From NCBI GenBank assembly GCA_963802375.1, contig CAWDIJ010000013.1, positions 124,001 to 188,000 of the forward strand: a stretch of 64,000 bases of DNA. The letters are read 5' to 3'. The DNA comes from JACDAN01 sp963802375. Its GTDB lineage: Bacteria > Actinomycetota > Thermoleophilia > Gaiellales > Gaiellaceae. The translations under genes were made by a program, and so were the position numbers. Of this stretch, positions 35,387 through 42,602 are shown piece after piece. Within the stretch, counting starts at the first letter, position 1; the number at the start of each line of letters is the position of its first letter. Below the pieces are notes generated by a model. The model saw nothing but the letters and a program-made list of their open reading frames with translations, was not told the DNA's origin and did not search any database.

Positions 35387-36238
35387 CTACTTGCGCTTGG
35401 AGCGGGAGGCGGCGCTCAGCGCGTCGAGGCCTTCCGCGAAGGTGGCTGTGGCGGGTCCCTCGACCGAGACCGGCTCGCCGTTTCGGCGTGAGAGCAGGCT
35501 CTGGCCCAGTCGCGCGAGCGCCTGCTCTCTCCCCGCGAGGTCTGCCGCATGGCGCTCGAGCCGCTCGCCGGTCGCCCTCTGACGCTCCTCGTCCTTGCGC
35601 ACGCGCTTCTCGCGGGAGGCCAGCTCCTCGAGCCTCGCCGTCAGCTCAGCTTCCTTCGACGATGCTGAGTCCTCGCGCTCGCCGATCGACCGCTCGAGCT
35701 CTGCGAGGTGCTCTTCTCGCCCGGCGAGACCCTGCTCACGGGTCGCGAGCTCGCTCTCGCGTTGCTGCAGCTCGGTCTGAATCCTGGTCGCGTGCTCGTT
35801 GGTGCGGCCCGATTCGCCGTCGCGCGCGTCCAGCTCCAGCTCGCGCGTCAGGAGCGCCTCGGAGCGGCGGTCGAGCTCTGCTGCCTTCGCCTCGAGCTCC
35901 GCGGCGCGACGCTCGAGCTCCGACTTGCGACGCCCCACGCGCTCCTCGCCGCGGTGGAGCTCGGACTCCTTCCGCTTCTGACGGCCCTTCAGCAGGTCGG
36001 TGTCGGAGACCTTCGCGCGCAGGGCGGAGATCCGGTGCTGCCGGTCGCGCCGCGCCTCCAGCTTGCGGGCGATCCGGTGCATTCGCTGCTCGAGCCGCTT
36101 CTCGCGGTCCGCGAGGTTCTGCTCGCGCTCGGCGAGACGCGCGGCGGCCGCGGCGAGCTCCCGCTTGGCGCGTGTGAGGTCCTCGAGCGCAGCCGCCCGG
36201 TCCCGCTGCCGCTCTTCGATCGTCTGCCGGTCGAGCAT
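35387..36238 (-). CDS. Long coiled-coil protein of unknown function
   Basis: A 283-residue protein almost wholly Glu/Arg/Ala/Leu-rich: LDRQTIEERQRDRAAALEDL, AARLAEREQNLADREKRLEQ, RRKSELERRAAELEAKAAEL, QGLAGREEHLAELERSIGER and so on to a short Ser-rich tail ending SAASRSKRK. Heptad-like spacing of Leu/Ala over about 240 residues indicates a long parallel or antiparallel coiled coil. No enzyme motif, membrane helix or signal peptide. Similar proteins act as structural or scaffold elements, but function is unknown. Start ATG 36238 chosen as first Met of the coil. Confidence 0.75.
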   Translation of the reverse strand: MLDRQTIEERQRDRAAALEDLTRAKRELAAAAARLAEREQNLADREKRLEQRMHRIARKLEARRDRQHRISALRAKVSDTDLLKGRQKRKESELHRGEERVGRRKSELERRAAELEAKAAELDRRSEALLTRELELDARDGESGRTNEHATRIQTELQQRESELATREQGLAGREEHLAELERSIGEREDSASSKEAELTARLEELASREKRVRKDEERQRATGERLERHAADLAGREQALARLGQSLLSRRNGEPVSVEGPATATFAEGLDALSAASRSKRK

Positions 36239-36291
36239 CGTCCGTTTCTTGGTCGGGAAGGGAACGTAGCACCGGTCGTTAGAACGTAGGG

Positions 36292-37221
36292 ATGCGCGCC
36301 AGGGTCTGGATCGCGCTGGGAACGATCTACGTCGTCTGGGGATCGACCTTCCTGGCCATCGCCGTCGTCGTGCGGGACCTGCCGCCGTTTCTCTCGATGG
36401 CGATCCGGCACCTCGCCGCGGGGGCGCTGCTCTTCGCCTGGGTGATGCTTCGGCGCCGGGAGCGCGAGCCGCTCGGCTGGAAGCAGTGGCGTGCGGCCTT
36501 CGTCTTCGGCGGTGCGCTCTTCCTGGTCGGCCACGGCGGCCTGGCCTGGGCGCAGCAGGACGTCCCATCCGGGATCGCGGCGCTCCTGGTCGGGACGATC
36601 CCGCTCTGGTTCGCAATCTTGGCTCGGATCTTCATGGGCGAGCGGCTGGGCGGCCGCGCCTTCGCCGGCCTGGTGCTCGGGTTCGCGGGACTGGCGCTCC
36701 TCGTCGATCCCTCGGGCGAGGAGGGCGCAGAGCCGATCGGTGCGCTCGTGATCGTCCTCGGCGCGCTGGGCTGGTCGGCCGGCTCGATCTACTCGCAGCG
36801 CTCGGCGCTTCCGAAGGACACGCTGCTGGGCGCGGCGATGGGGATGCTCGCCGGCGGGGTGCTGCTCGCGACCTTCAGCGCCGGACGGGGCGAGTGGGAC
36901 GACGCGACGTTCTCCTCCGATGCCCTCCTCGCGACTGCCTACATGGTCGTCGTCGGCTCGTTGATCGGCTTCAGCGCCTACGTCTGGCTCCTGAAGACGG
37001 TTCCCGCCTCGACCGTCTCGACCTACGCGTACGTCAACCCGGTGATCGCCGTCTTGCTCGGCTGGGCGTTCAACGACGAAGTCATCACCGGTCGCACGCT
37101 GGTCGCCGGCGCGGCAATCGTGATCGGCGTCGCGCTGATGGTGAGCCGGAGCTCGGAGAAGAAACCGGCGCCTGACCGTGAACACCAGCCCGAGCCCGAA
37201 CTAAGCTCGGCACGTGGCTGA
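36292..37221 (+). CDS. EamA/DMT-superfamily transporter
   Basis: A 309-residue membrane protein with ten predicted helices in two EamA repeats. TIYVVWGSTFLAIAVVVRDL starts repeat one, and VILGALGW-like IVLGALGWSAGSIYSQRSAL repeat two; VPASTVSTYAYVNPVIAVLL is the conserved late segment. Probable exporter of amino acids or metabolites (RhaT/YedA-like). TAGAAC lies 6 bases before ATG 36292, suggesting a leaderless start. The cyclic-nucleotide-binding gene begins inside its 3' end. Confidence 0.9.
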   Translation: MRARVWIALGTIYVVWGSTFLAIAVVVRDLPPFLSMAIRHLAAGALLFAWVMLRRREREPLGWKQWRAAFVFGGALFLVGHGGLAWAQQDVPSGIAALLVGTIPLWFAILARIFMGERLGGRAFAGLVLGFAGLALLVDPSGEEGAEPIGALVIVLGALGWSAGSIYSQRSALPKDTLLGAAMGMLAGGVLLATFSAGRGEWDDATFSSDALLATAYMVVVGSLIGFSAYVWLLKTVPASTVSTYAYVNPVIAVLLGWAFNDEVITGRTLVAGAAIVIGVALMVSRSSEKKPAPDREHQPEPELSSARG

Positions 37222-37633
37222 AGTCCAGGACGTCCTCGCACGCCTCTCGCTCTTCGCCGACGTGCCGCCCGCGAAGCTGCAGGCGATCGCGCACCGGTTC
37301 GACGAAGAGGTGTACTCGGAGGACGAACGCGTCCTCCGCAAGAACCTTCGCGGCTCCGGCCTCTACGTGATCCTCGACGGCGAGGCGGTCGTGCGGATCG
37401 GGGACGAGGAGGTGACTCGTTTCGGGCCCGGCGACTTCTTCGGCGAGGTCTCGCTGCTGACGAGCGAGCCGCCCAACGCCGACGTGGTCGCACTGACGAT
37501 GCTGCGCTGCCTCGTGATCCCGGGGCCCGACTTCGAGCCGTTCCTGCTCGAGCACCCGCGGGTGCTGTACCGGATGCTCCAGGCAGAGGCGCGGCGGCTC
37601 CGGGACACCACCGAGTGGAAGATCAGCTCCTGA
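37214..37633 (+). CDS. Cyclic nucleotide-binding domain protein (no DNA-binding domain)
   Basis: A 139-residue stand-alone cNMP-binding beta-barrel. LARLSLFADVPPAKLQAIAH leads into GSGLYVILDGEAVVRIGDEE and FGPGDFFGEVSLLTSEPPNA, which corresponds to the phosphate-binding cassette of CRP; the usual RxA pocket is altered (ADVVALTMLRC). There is no helix-turn-helix after it, so it is not a CRP-type regulator by itself. GTG 37214 overlaps the EamA stop, and its end overlaps the following flavoprotein gene by 19 bases, so the two are tightly coupled. Confidence 0.87.
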   Translation: MAEVQDVLARLSLFADVPPAKLQAIAHRFDEEVYSEDERVLRKNLRGSGLYVILDGEAVVRIGDEEVTRFGPGDFFGEVSLLTSEPPNADVVALTMLRCLVIPGPDFEPFLLEHPRVLYRMLQAEARRLRDTTEWKISS

Positions 37634-39120
37634 GCCCGTTCCCCCCGGGCGACTACGACGTCGTGGTCGTCGGCACCGGGCCGGCCGGCCTCCAGACGAG
37701 CTACTCCCTCTCCCGCTGCGGCATCGGGAATCATGCGCTCCTTTCGGCCGACGACGCGCCCGGCGGGATGTTCCGCAGGTTCCCGATCTTCGAGCGCCTG
37801 ATCAGCTGGACGAAGCCGGACGCTCCTTGCGAGCGAGAGACTCGGGAGTACGAGTGCTACGACAACAACAGCCTCGTCGCCGACGAGCCGGAGGCGCGCG
37901 GGCTCATCACCGAGTTCATGGATCGCAGCTTCGACGTGCCGGCGCGCGGCGAGATGGAAGCCGCCCTCGCCGCCTTCGCCGAGCGTGCGGGCATCCAGGC
38001 ACGGTACGGCTGCCGGTGGACCGGGACTCGGCAGGAGGAAACCGGGTTCGTGCTCGAGACGACGGACGGGGAGTACCGCTGCCCGATCGTCGTCTTCGCG
38101 ATCGGGATGACCGACCCTTGGTCCCCGCCGCTCGAGGGCGCGGAGCATGCGACGCACTACGTCGAGACCGGCTCGGCCGAGTCGTACCAGGGCAAGCGGG
38201 TCGTGATCATCGGCAAGAGGAACTCGGGCTTCGAGCTCGCGTCCGGCCTCCTGCCCTGGGCGCGCGAGCTCACCCTCGTCTCGCCGCGTACCGTGGACAT
38301 CTCGGTGCTCGCGAAGTCACCGCTGCGCGCCCGCTACCTCCAGCCCTACGAGGAATACGTGCGCGGTAGCGCAGGCACCTACGTCCTCGACGGATCGATC
38401 GTGGGGATCGAGCGCGGCGCCGACGGGGTCCGGGTCACGGCGGACGCGACGTACTGGGAGGGGCGGCTCTCCTTCACCGGCGACGAGGTGATCCTGGCGA
38501 CGGGATTCAGGGCGCCGATCGGCGACCTCCAAAAGCTCGGCGTCGTCACCGTCATAAACGACCGCGTCCCGGCCCTGACGCGGTTCTGGGAGAGCGTGTC
38601 CGTGCCGGGGATCTTCTTTGCCGGGAACATCACGATCGCCTCTCGCGGGCTCCAGAAGGACGGTGTCGCGGCGAACTCCAGCTCGGTGAACGGGTTTCGC
38701 TACAACGCGCGGGTTCTCGCCCGGTACATCGCGGAGCGGCTCGGGGTCGAGCAGCCGCGGCCGACGCTTGCGGCGGACGACGTCGTCCCGCTCCTCCTCG
38801 ACGAGCTGGCGCGTGGTCCTGAGCTCTGGATCCAGAAGGGCTACCTCGCGCGGGTCGTCGCACGGGCTGAGGACGGGATCAGGGACGAGGGGATCCTGCC
38901 GCTCGAGCACTTCGTGGACGGCGGCGGCGGCGGACGGGACGCGGCGGCCGTCGCAATCGAGATGAGCGGGAATGGAACGATCTACCCCGCGGTGTACGTG
39001 CGAAGGAGCGGGGAGCTCGAGGAGCACGAGCTCGAGCCCCACCCGCTCCGAGCGTTCGACGGCAACGGCTATCGGCGCGACGTCGAACGGCTCCTCCGCC
39101 CGCTGCTGAAGCCCTCGTAA
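37615..39120 (+). CDS. FAD/NAD(P)-binding flavoprotein monooxygenase-like
   Basis: A 501-residue oxidoreductase. YDVVVVGTGPAGLQTSYSLS is the FAD-binding GxGxxG and GKRVVIIGKRNSGFELASGL the second, NAD(P)-binding glycine motif; DEVILATGFRAPIGDLQKLG is the conserved ATG segment and PGIFFAGNITIASRGLQKDG the end of the FAD domain. It resembles YpdA/CzcO-like or thioredoxin-reductase-like flavoproteins more than Baeyer-Villiger enzymes. A ~100-residue C-terminal extension follows. Coupling with a cNMP-binding protein recalls TrxB-cNMP fusions of actinobacteria. GTG 37615 gives 501 codons; the stop lies in a palindrome. Confidence 0.82.
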   Translation: MEDQLLSPFPPGDYDVVVVGTGPAGLQTSYSLSRCGIGNHALLSADDAPGGMFRRFPIFERLISWTKPDAPCERETREYECYDNNSLVADEPEARGLITEFMDRSFDVPARGEMEAALAAFAERAGIQARYGCRWTGTRQEETGFVLETTDGEYRCPIVVFAIGMTDPWSPPLEGAEHATHYVETGSAESYQGKRVVIIGKRNSGFELASGLLPWARELTLVSPRTVDISVLAKSPLRARYLQPYEEYVRGSAGTYVLDGSIVGIERGADGVRVTADATYWEGRLSFTGDEVILATGFRAPIGDLQKLGVVTVINDRVPALTRFWESVSVPGIFFAGNITIASRGLQKDGVAANSSSVNGFRYNARVLARYIAERLGVEQPRPTLAADDVVPLLLDELARGPELWIQKGYLARVVARAEDGIRDEGILPLEHFVDGGGGGRDAAAVAIEMSGNGTIYPAVYVRRSGELEEHELEPHPLRAFDGNGYRRDVERLLRPLLKPS

Positions 39121-39131
39121 CAGACTGTTAC
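39117..39131. terminator. AT-rich palindrome, short form
   Basis: GTAACA-GAC-TGTTAC, perfect 6-base arms; the flavoprotein stop codon TAA (39118-39120) is inside. Together with the longer copy 37 bases downstream it lies at a convergent junction, like the copy at 7828. Confidence 0.55.
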
Positions 39132-39167
39132 TAGCCCCGAGCGCGTGGAGCCGAGCGGCGCCGGGAC

Positions 39168-39188
39168 CAAGTAACAGACTGTTACTTG
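39168..39188. terminator. AT-rich palindrome, long form
   Basis: CAAGTAACA and TGTTACTTG around GAC; arms identical to those at 7828-7848. It ends 6 bases before the stop of the minus-strand 76-residue protein gene. Likely a shared bidirectional terminator type. Confidence 0.6.
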
Positions 39189-39193
39189 CCCTT

Positions 39194-39424
39194 CTAGCTC
39201 TTTTTCGCGGCTGCCTTGCCTCCCTTGCGGCCGGCGGCCTTCTTCTGGGCCGTCGTCCCGCCCTGACTCGAGTTCGAGCGTGAGCTCGAGCCGGACTTCT
39301 TGCCGCCGCGGCTCGACGCGCCGGGCGAGTTGGCGATCTTGGCGGCGCGCTCCTTGGACATGCCCTTGTCTTTCAGCGCCTCGTACTGCTTCTCGTTCTT
39401 GACGTTGGCCTTCTTGCTCGGCAT
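39194..39424 (-). CDS. Small basic Lys/Gly/Ser-rich protein (DUF7218-like)
   Basis: A 76-residue, strongly basic protein: SKKANVKNEKQYEALKDKGM, KERAAKIANSPGASSRGGKK, then a Ser-rich stretch and AGRKGGKAAAKKS. The first half is a conserved short domain seen in many actinobacteria (DUF7218, by recollection), and RKGGKAA resembles KGG stress-type motifs. Probably binds nucleic acid or is a stress protein; unknown. GGGAGG lies 4 bases before ATG 39424. Confidence 0.75.
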   Translation of the reverse strand: MPSKKANVKNEKQYEALKDKGMSKERAAKIANSPGASSRGGKKSGSSSRSNSSQGGTTAQKKAAGRKGGKAAAKKS

Positions 39425-39454
39425 GGAGCCTCCCGGTCGCTTTCCCCGGCGTGA

Positions 39455-39476
39455 TTCCCGGCTTCGCGGGCCGGAA
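39455..39476 (-). terminator. Weak hairpin after the SIS gene
   Basis: CCGGC (39458-39462) and GCCGG (39470-39474), flanked by TT/AA, form a small stem on the minus strand 8 bases after the SIS gene stop, followed by pyrimidine-rich sequence. Possible end of the amino-sugar operon. Confidence 0.35.
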
Positions 39477-39483
39477 AACCGCC

Positions 39484-40578
39484 TCAGCGAGCGAGCGTGA
39501 CCTTGCTGAGCCCGCGCGGCCGGTCGGGGTCCAGGCCCTTGGCGCGGGCGAGCGCCCACGTGAAGAGCTGGCCAGGGACGACCGAGAGCAGGGGGCCTAA
39601 CAGCCGCGACCCAAGATCCGGAATCGGAAGGGAGTACTCGGCGTCCAGCATGTGGGCGGCGCTGCCGCTGGCGATGAGGGCGGCCCCGGTTGCGCGGATT
39701 CGCTGCGCCGCCTCGAGCATTGCCGGGAGGGTCTCGTCCGCGGCGGCCACTGCCCAGACGGGGAACAGCGGGTCGAGCGCTGCCACCGGGCCGTGCGCGA
39801 GGTCTGTCGCGGTCAGAGGCTCCGCCGCGATCCTGGTCGTCTCGAGCAGCTTGAGCGCGATCTCCCTGGCCGTCGCGAACTCGGCGCCGCGGCCGATCAC
39901 GAACATCCTGCCCGTGAACGCGAAGGACGCGGCCAGCGGGACGACTCGGCGCTCGAGGTCGGGGATGAGCCCTTCGAGCTCCTCCGAGACGAGCCGGATC
40001 CCGCCGGCGTAGCGGCGCTCCGTCCCCGCCACGTGCGCGGCGAGGAGCAGCAGGGCGGCGATCTGGTTCAGGTAGGTCTTTGTCGCTGCCACCGCCCGCT
40101 CGCTCCCGGCCTCGAGCGGAAGGACGGCTTCGGCCGCCTCGGCGAGCTCGGAGTGCGGCTCGTTCGTGAGCGCCACGGTCAAGGCGCCCGCGGCGCGGGA
40201 GCGCTCCAGGTACTCGAGGACGTCGGGCGTGCGGCCCGACTGGGAGAGCGCGAGCACGGTCGAGCCCGTGAAGTCGAGCGGCGTTCGGTAGTGCACGGTG
40301 AGGGAGATCGAGTCGCGGAACGCGGTCCACCGGGGGCTCAGGCCGAATGCGTAGACGCCGAAGGACGCGGCGTTGTCCGACGAGCCGTGCCCGACGATCC
40401 GGACCGTCCGCGCGCCGCGGGCGTGCATCAGAGCTGCAACGCGATGAAAGTCCTCCTGGCGCTCGAGGAGCCGGCTCAGCGCGGCGGGCTGCTCCCGGAT
40501 CTCCGCCAGGAGCGTCGCGCCGTTCTCCTGGCCCGTCGGCTCGGGTTCAGGCTCAGGCTCGGGCTCAGGCAACGACAC
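39484..40578 (-). CDS. SIS-domain sugar isomerase/deaminase (NagB-II/AgaS-like)
   Basis: A 364-residue protein with two SIS domains and no glutaminase part. RTVRIVGHGSSDNAASFGVY and VLALSQSGRTPDVLEYLERS form the first SIS sugar-phosphate site, RMFVIGRGAEFATAREIALK and EPLTATDLAHGPVAALDPLF the second, as in the isomerase half of GlmS. In amino-sugar operons such proteins are glucosamine-6-phosphate deaminases (NagB-II), which makes sense beside nagA. GTG 40578 overlaps the nagA stop by 14 bases. The N-terminus is a repetitive Pro-Glu stretch coded by an imperfect hexamer repeat. Confidence 0.85.
   Translation of the reverse strand: MSLPEPEPEPEPEPTGQENGATLLAEIREQPAALSRLLERQEDFHRVAALMHARGARTVRIVGHGSSDNAASFGVYAFGLSPRWTAFRDSISLTVHYRTPLDFTGSTVLALSQSGRTPDVLEYLERSRAAGALTVALTNEPHSELAEAAEAVLPLEAGSERAVAATKTYLNQIAALLLLAAHVAGTERRYAGGIRLVSEELEGLIPDLERRVVPLAASFAFTGRMFVIGRGAEFATAREIALKLLETTRIAAEPLTATDLAHGPVAALDPLFPVWAVAAADETLPAMLEAAQRIRATGAALIASGSAAHMLDAEYSLPIPDLGSRLLGPLLSVVPGQLFTWALARAKGLDPDRPRGLSKVTLAR
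40538..40569. repeat. Imperfect hexamer tandem repeat
   Basis: Five tandem units of the GGCTCR type (GGCTCG, GGTTCA, GGCTCA, GGCTCG, GGCTCA) followed by GG encode the (PE)n N-terminus of the SIS protein. Such repeats vary in unit number, and here every change of one unit keeps the frame. Confidence 0.6.
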
Positions 40579-41656
40579 GTTCTCGTCCTCCGACGAGTAC
40601 GCGTTCTACGGCGAGGTTGTCGTCGAGGACGGTCACGTCGGCCGGCGAGCCCGGAACGAGGCCGCCGGCGTGCTCGCCGATCACGCGTGCGGGCACGGAG
40701 GAGGCGGCGTCGAGCGCGCTGGCCAGCGGGACGCCGAGCGCGTTCAGGTTCCGAACGGCCTCGATCATGGTCAGTGAGCTCCCGGCGAGCACGCCGTCGG
40801 GGCCTCGCGCGACGCCGTCGCGGATCTTCACCTCGAAGCCGCCGAGGCTGTACGAGCCGTCGTCAAGCCCCGCACCGGCGACGGCGTCCGTCACCAGGGC
40901 GACTCGTCCGGCCGCGGCGCTCCAGATGACCTTCGCGGTCTCAGCCGCCAGGTGGATCCGGTCGAGGATGATCTGGACCACGACGTCCGGACGCGCGAGC
41001 GCGGCGCCTGCGATCCCGGGGTCCCGGTGGCTGAAGGGACGCATCGCGTTGAAGAGGTGCGTGACCGTTCGCACTCCGGCATCGAAGGCCGCATTCGCTT
41101 CCTCGGCGGTCGCGTCCGTGTGCCCGAGCGAGACGGTGACGCCGCGCCGGAGCAGGAGGCCGATGAGGGAGTCAGCCCCCGGGAGCTCCGGGGCGACGGT
41201 CACCATTCGGATCCGATCCGAGTCGAGCAGGCGCTCGAGCAGGGCCGGATCGGGGTCTCGGCGCGCCAGGGGAGGGTGCGTGCCGAGGCGCTTCGGGGCG
41301 AGAAACGGTCCTTCGACGTGGACGCCGAGGATTCGCGGCCCGCCGTTGGTGCTTGCGGGGACTTCCCGCAGTGCCGCATGGAGCTGCTCCTCGGGTGCGG
41401 TGATGAAGGTGGGGAGGTAGGCAGTGACGCCAGTCTCGAGCAGCGCCTCTCCCGCCCGCTGGTAGCCGTCGGTGTCGGCGTCCAGGAAGTCCACTCCGCC
41501 AAAGCCGTTGACCTGGATGTCGACGAAGCCCGGCGACGCGACGCCGCGGCCGTTGCGGCTCGCCAAACCGTGGCGGCCGATCCGGCCCTCGATGATCTCG
41601 AGGTCGCCCGGAACGAGGCGCCCGTCGACGAGGGCCGCTTCGACACCGAGTCTCAT
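40565..41656 (-). CDS. nagA: N-acetylglucosamine-6-phosphate deacetylase
   Basis: A 363-residue amidohydrolase converting GlcNAc-6-phosphate to glucosamine-6-phosphate and acetate. SPGFVDIQVNGFGGVDFLDA contains the N-terminal HG-like motif region (here Gln-Val-Asn-Gly), GVHVEGPFLAPKRLGTHPP the Glu ligand, SLGHTDATAEEANAAFDAGV the His, THLFNAMRPFSHRDPG the second His, and VTDAVAGAGLDDG the catalytic Asp. Starts at ATG 41656 with a 4-base overlap to the murQ stop. Feeds the SIS deaminase encoded downstream. Confidence 0.92.
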   Translation of the reverse strand: MRLGVEAALVDGRLVPGDLEIIEGRIGRHGLASRNGRGVASPGFVDIQVNGFGGVDFLDADTDGYQRAGEALLETGVTAYLPTFITAPEEQLHAALREVPASTNGGPRILGVHVEGPFLAPKRLGTHPPLARRDPDPALLERLLDSDRIRMVTVAPELPGADSLIGLLLRRGVTVSLGHTDATAEEANAAFDAGVRTVTHLFNAMRPFSHRDPGIAGAALARPDVVVQIILDRIHLAAETAKVIWSAAAGRVALVTDAVAGAGLDDGSYSLGGFEVKIRDGVARGPDGVLAGSSLTMIEAVRNLNALGVPLASALDAASSVPARVIGEHAGGLVPGSPADVTVLDDNLAVERVLVGGRERVVA

Positions 41657-42516
41657 CCGGCTGCCTGACGGACGTTCCCGTTCGCGTCGCGGAGTCGCGC
41701 CGCCGCGGTCTCAGTGTCGATCCCGGCGAGGAGCGAGACCACCGCGACCTTCCCGTCGCCGCCCGCTGCCTCGAGCGCTTCGTCGACGCGGTCGTCGGGC
41801 GCTCCGGTTGCGGCGGCGACGACGCTCCGGAGGCGAGCCCGAAGCTTGGCGTTGGCGGGCGCAACGCCGACCATGAGGTTCCCGTACGTTCGCCCGAGCC
41901 GGATCATCGCGACCGTCGAGATCGTGTTCAGGACGAGCTTCTGAGCGGTTCCGGCCTTGAGTCTCGTCGAGCCGGAGATGAGCTCCGGCCCAACGGAGAT
42001 CTCGATCGCCTGGTCGGCGAGGGCTGCGTGCTCCGAGCGGGCGGCGCAGACGAGCGCGACGGTGAGGGCACCGGCCCGCGACGCGGCGGAGAGGGCCCCG
42101 GAGACGTAGCGCGTCTGGCCGCTCGCGCTGACGCCGACGACGACGTCTGCCTCCGACAGGGTCAGTGACAGGACGTCGGCCGCACCGGCTTCGTCATCGT
42201 CCTCGGCAGCCGCTGCCTCCATCGGATTCGCGTCGAGCCCGGCCGCGACGACCGCGACGATCTCTCCCTCCTGCGCGCCGAACGTCGCCGCGCACTCGAA
42301 CGCGTCGAGCTCGGCGAGCCGGCCGGAGGAGCCTGCGCCCACGTAGATGAGCCGGCCTCCCTGCGCCAACCGCTCGACGATCGAGTCGACGGCTTGCTCG
42401 ATCGCCGACGCCGCCAGGCGCACGGCCGAGGGGACGGACAAGTCGTGCCGGTTGATCAGATCCACCAGCTCGGCAGTCGTCCGCAGGTCGTACTCGGTCC
42501 CGGTGCCGTCGTTCAA
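41653..42516 (-). CDS. murQ: N-acetylmuramic acid 6-phosphate etherase
   Basis: A 287-residue SIS-type lyase that removes the lactyl group from MurNAc-6-phosphate to give GlcNAc-6-phosphate. IYVGAGSSGRLAELDAFECA contains the substrate-binding Gly/Ser and catalytic Glu region, VSASGQTRYVSGALSAASRA a second phosphate loop, and GPELISGSTRLKAGTAQKLV the family signature. Starts at TTG 42516, 9 bases after TAGACT (minus, 42531-42526). First gene of the murQ-nagA-SIS operon; a TGGT-N4-ACCA site lies at 42549. Confidence 0.93.
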   Translation of the reverse strand: MNDGTGTEYDLRTTAELVDLINRHDLSVPSAVRLAASAIEQAVDSIVERLAQGGRLIYVGAGSSGRLAELDAFECAATFGAQEGEIVAVVAAGLDANPMEAAAAEDDDEAGAADVLSLTLSEADVVVGVSASGQTRYVSGALSAASRAGALTVALVCAARSEHAALADQAIEISVGPELISGSTRLKAGTAQKLVLNTISTVAMIRLGRTYGNLMVGVAPANAKLRARLRSVVAAATGAPDDRVDEALEAAGGDGKVAVVSLLAGIDTETAAARLRDANGNVRQAAG

Positions 42517-42548
42517 CCTGGGCTGAGTCTACGCGTGCGAGGGTCAGG

Positions 42549-42592
42549 TGGTCAATACCATTTTTCAGTTCCACCGTTGCGAGTGGTATTGT
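42549..42592. promoter_or_regulatory. DasR-like operator and ATPase promoter
   Basis: TGGT-CAAT-ACCA (42549-42560) fits the TGGTNNNNACCA pattern of dre sites bound by DasR/NagR-type GntR regulators. It lies between murQ and the divergent ATPase gene, just upstream of the latter's -35 region. AATACCA (42554-42560) is repeated inverted as TGGTATT (42584-42590), which includes the likely -10 box TATTGT (42587-42592), 10 bases before ATG 42603. One site may control both directions. Confidence 0.65.
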
Positions 42593-42602
42593 CGGCCGGC
42601 GC

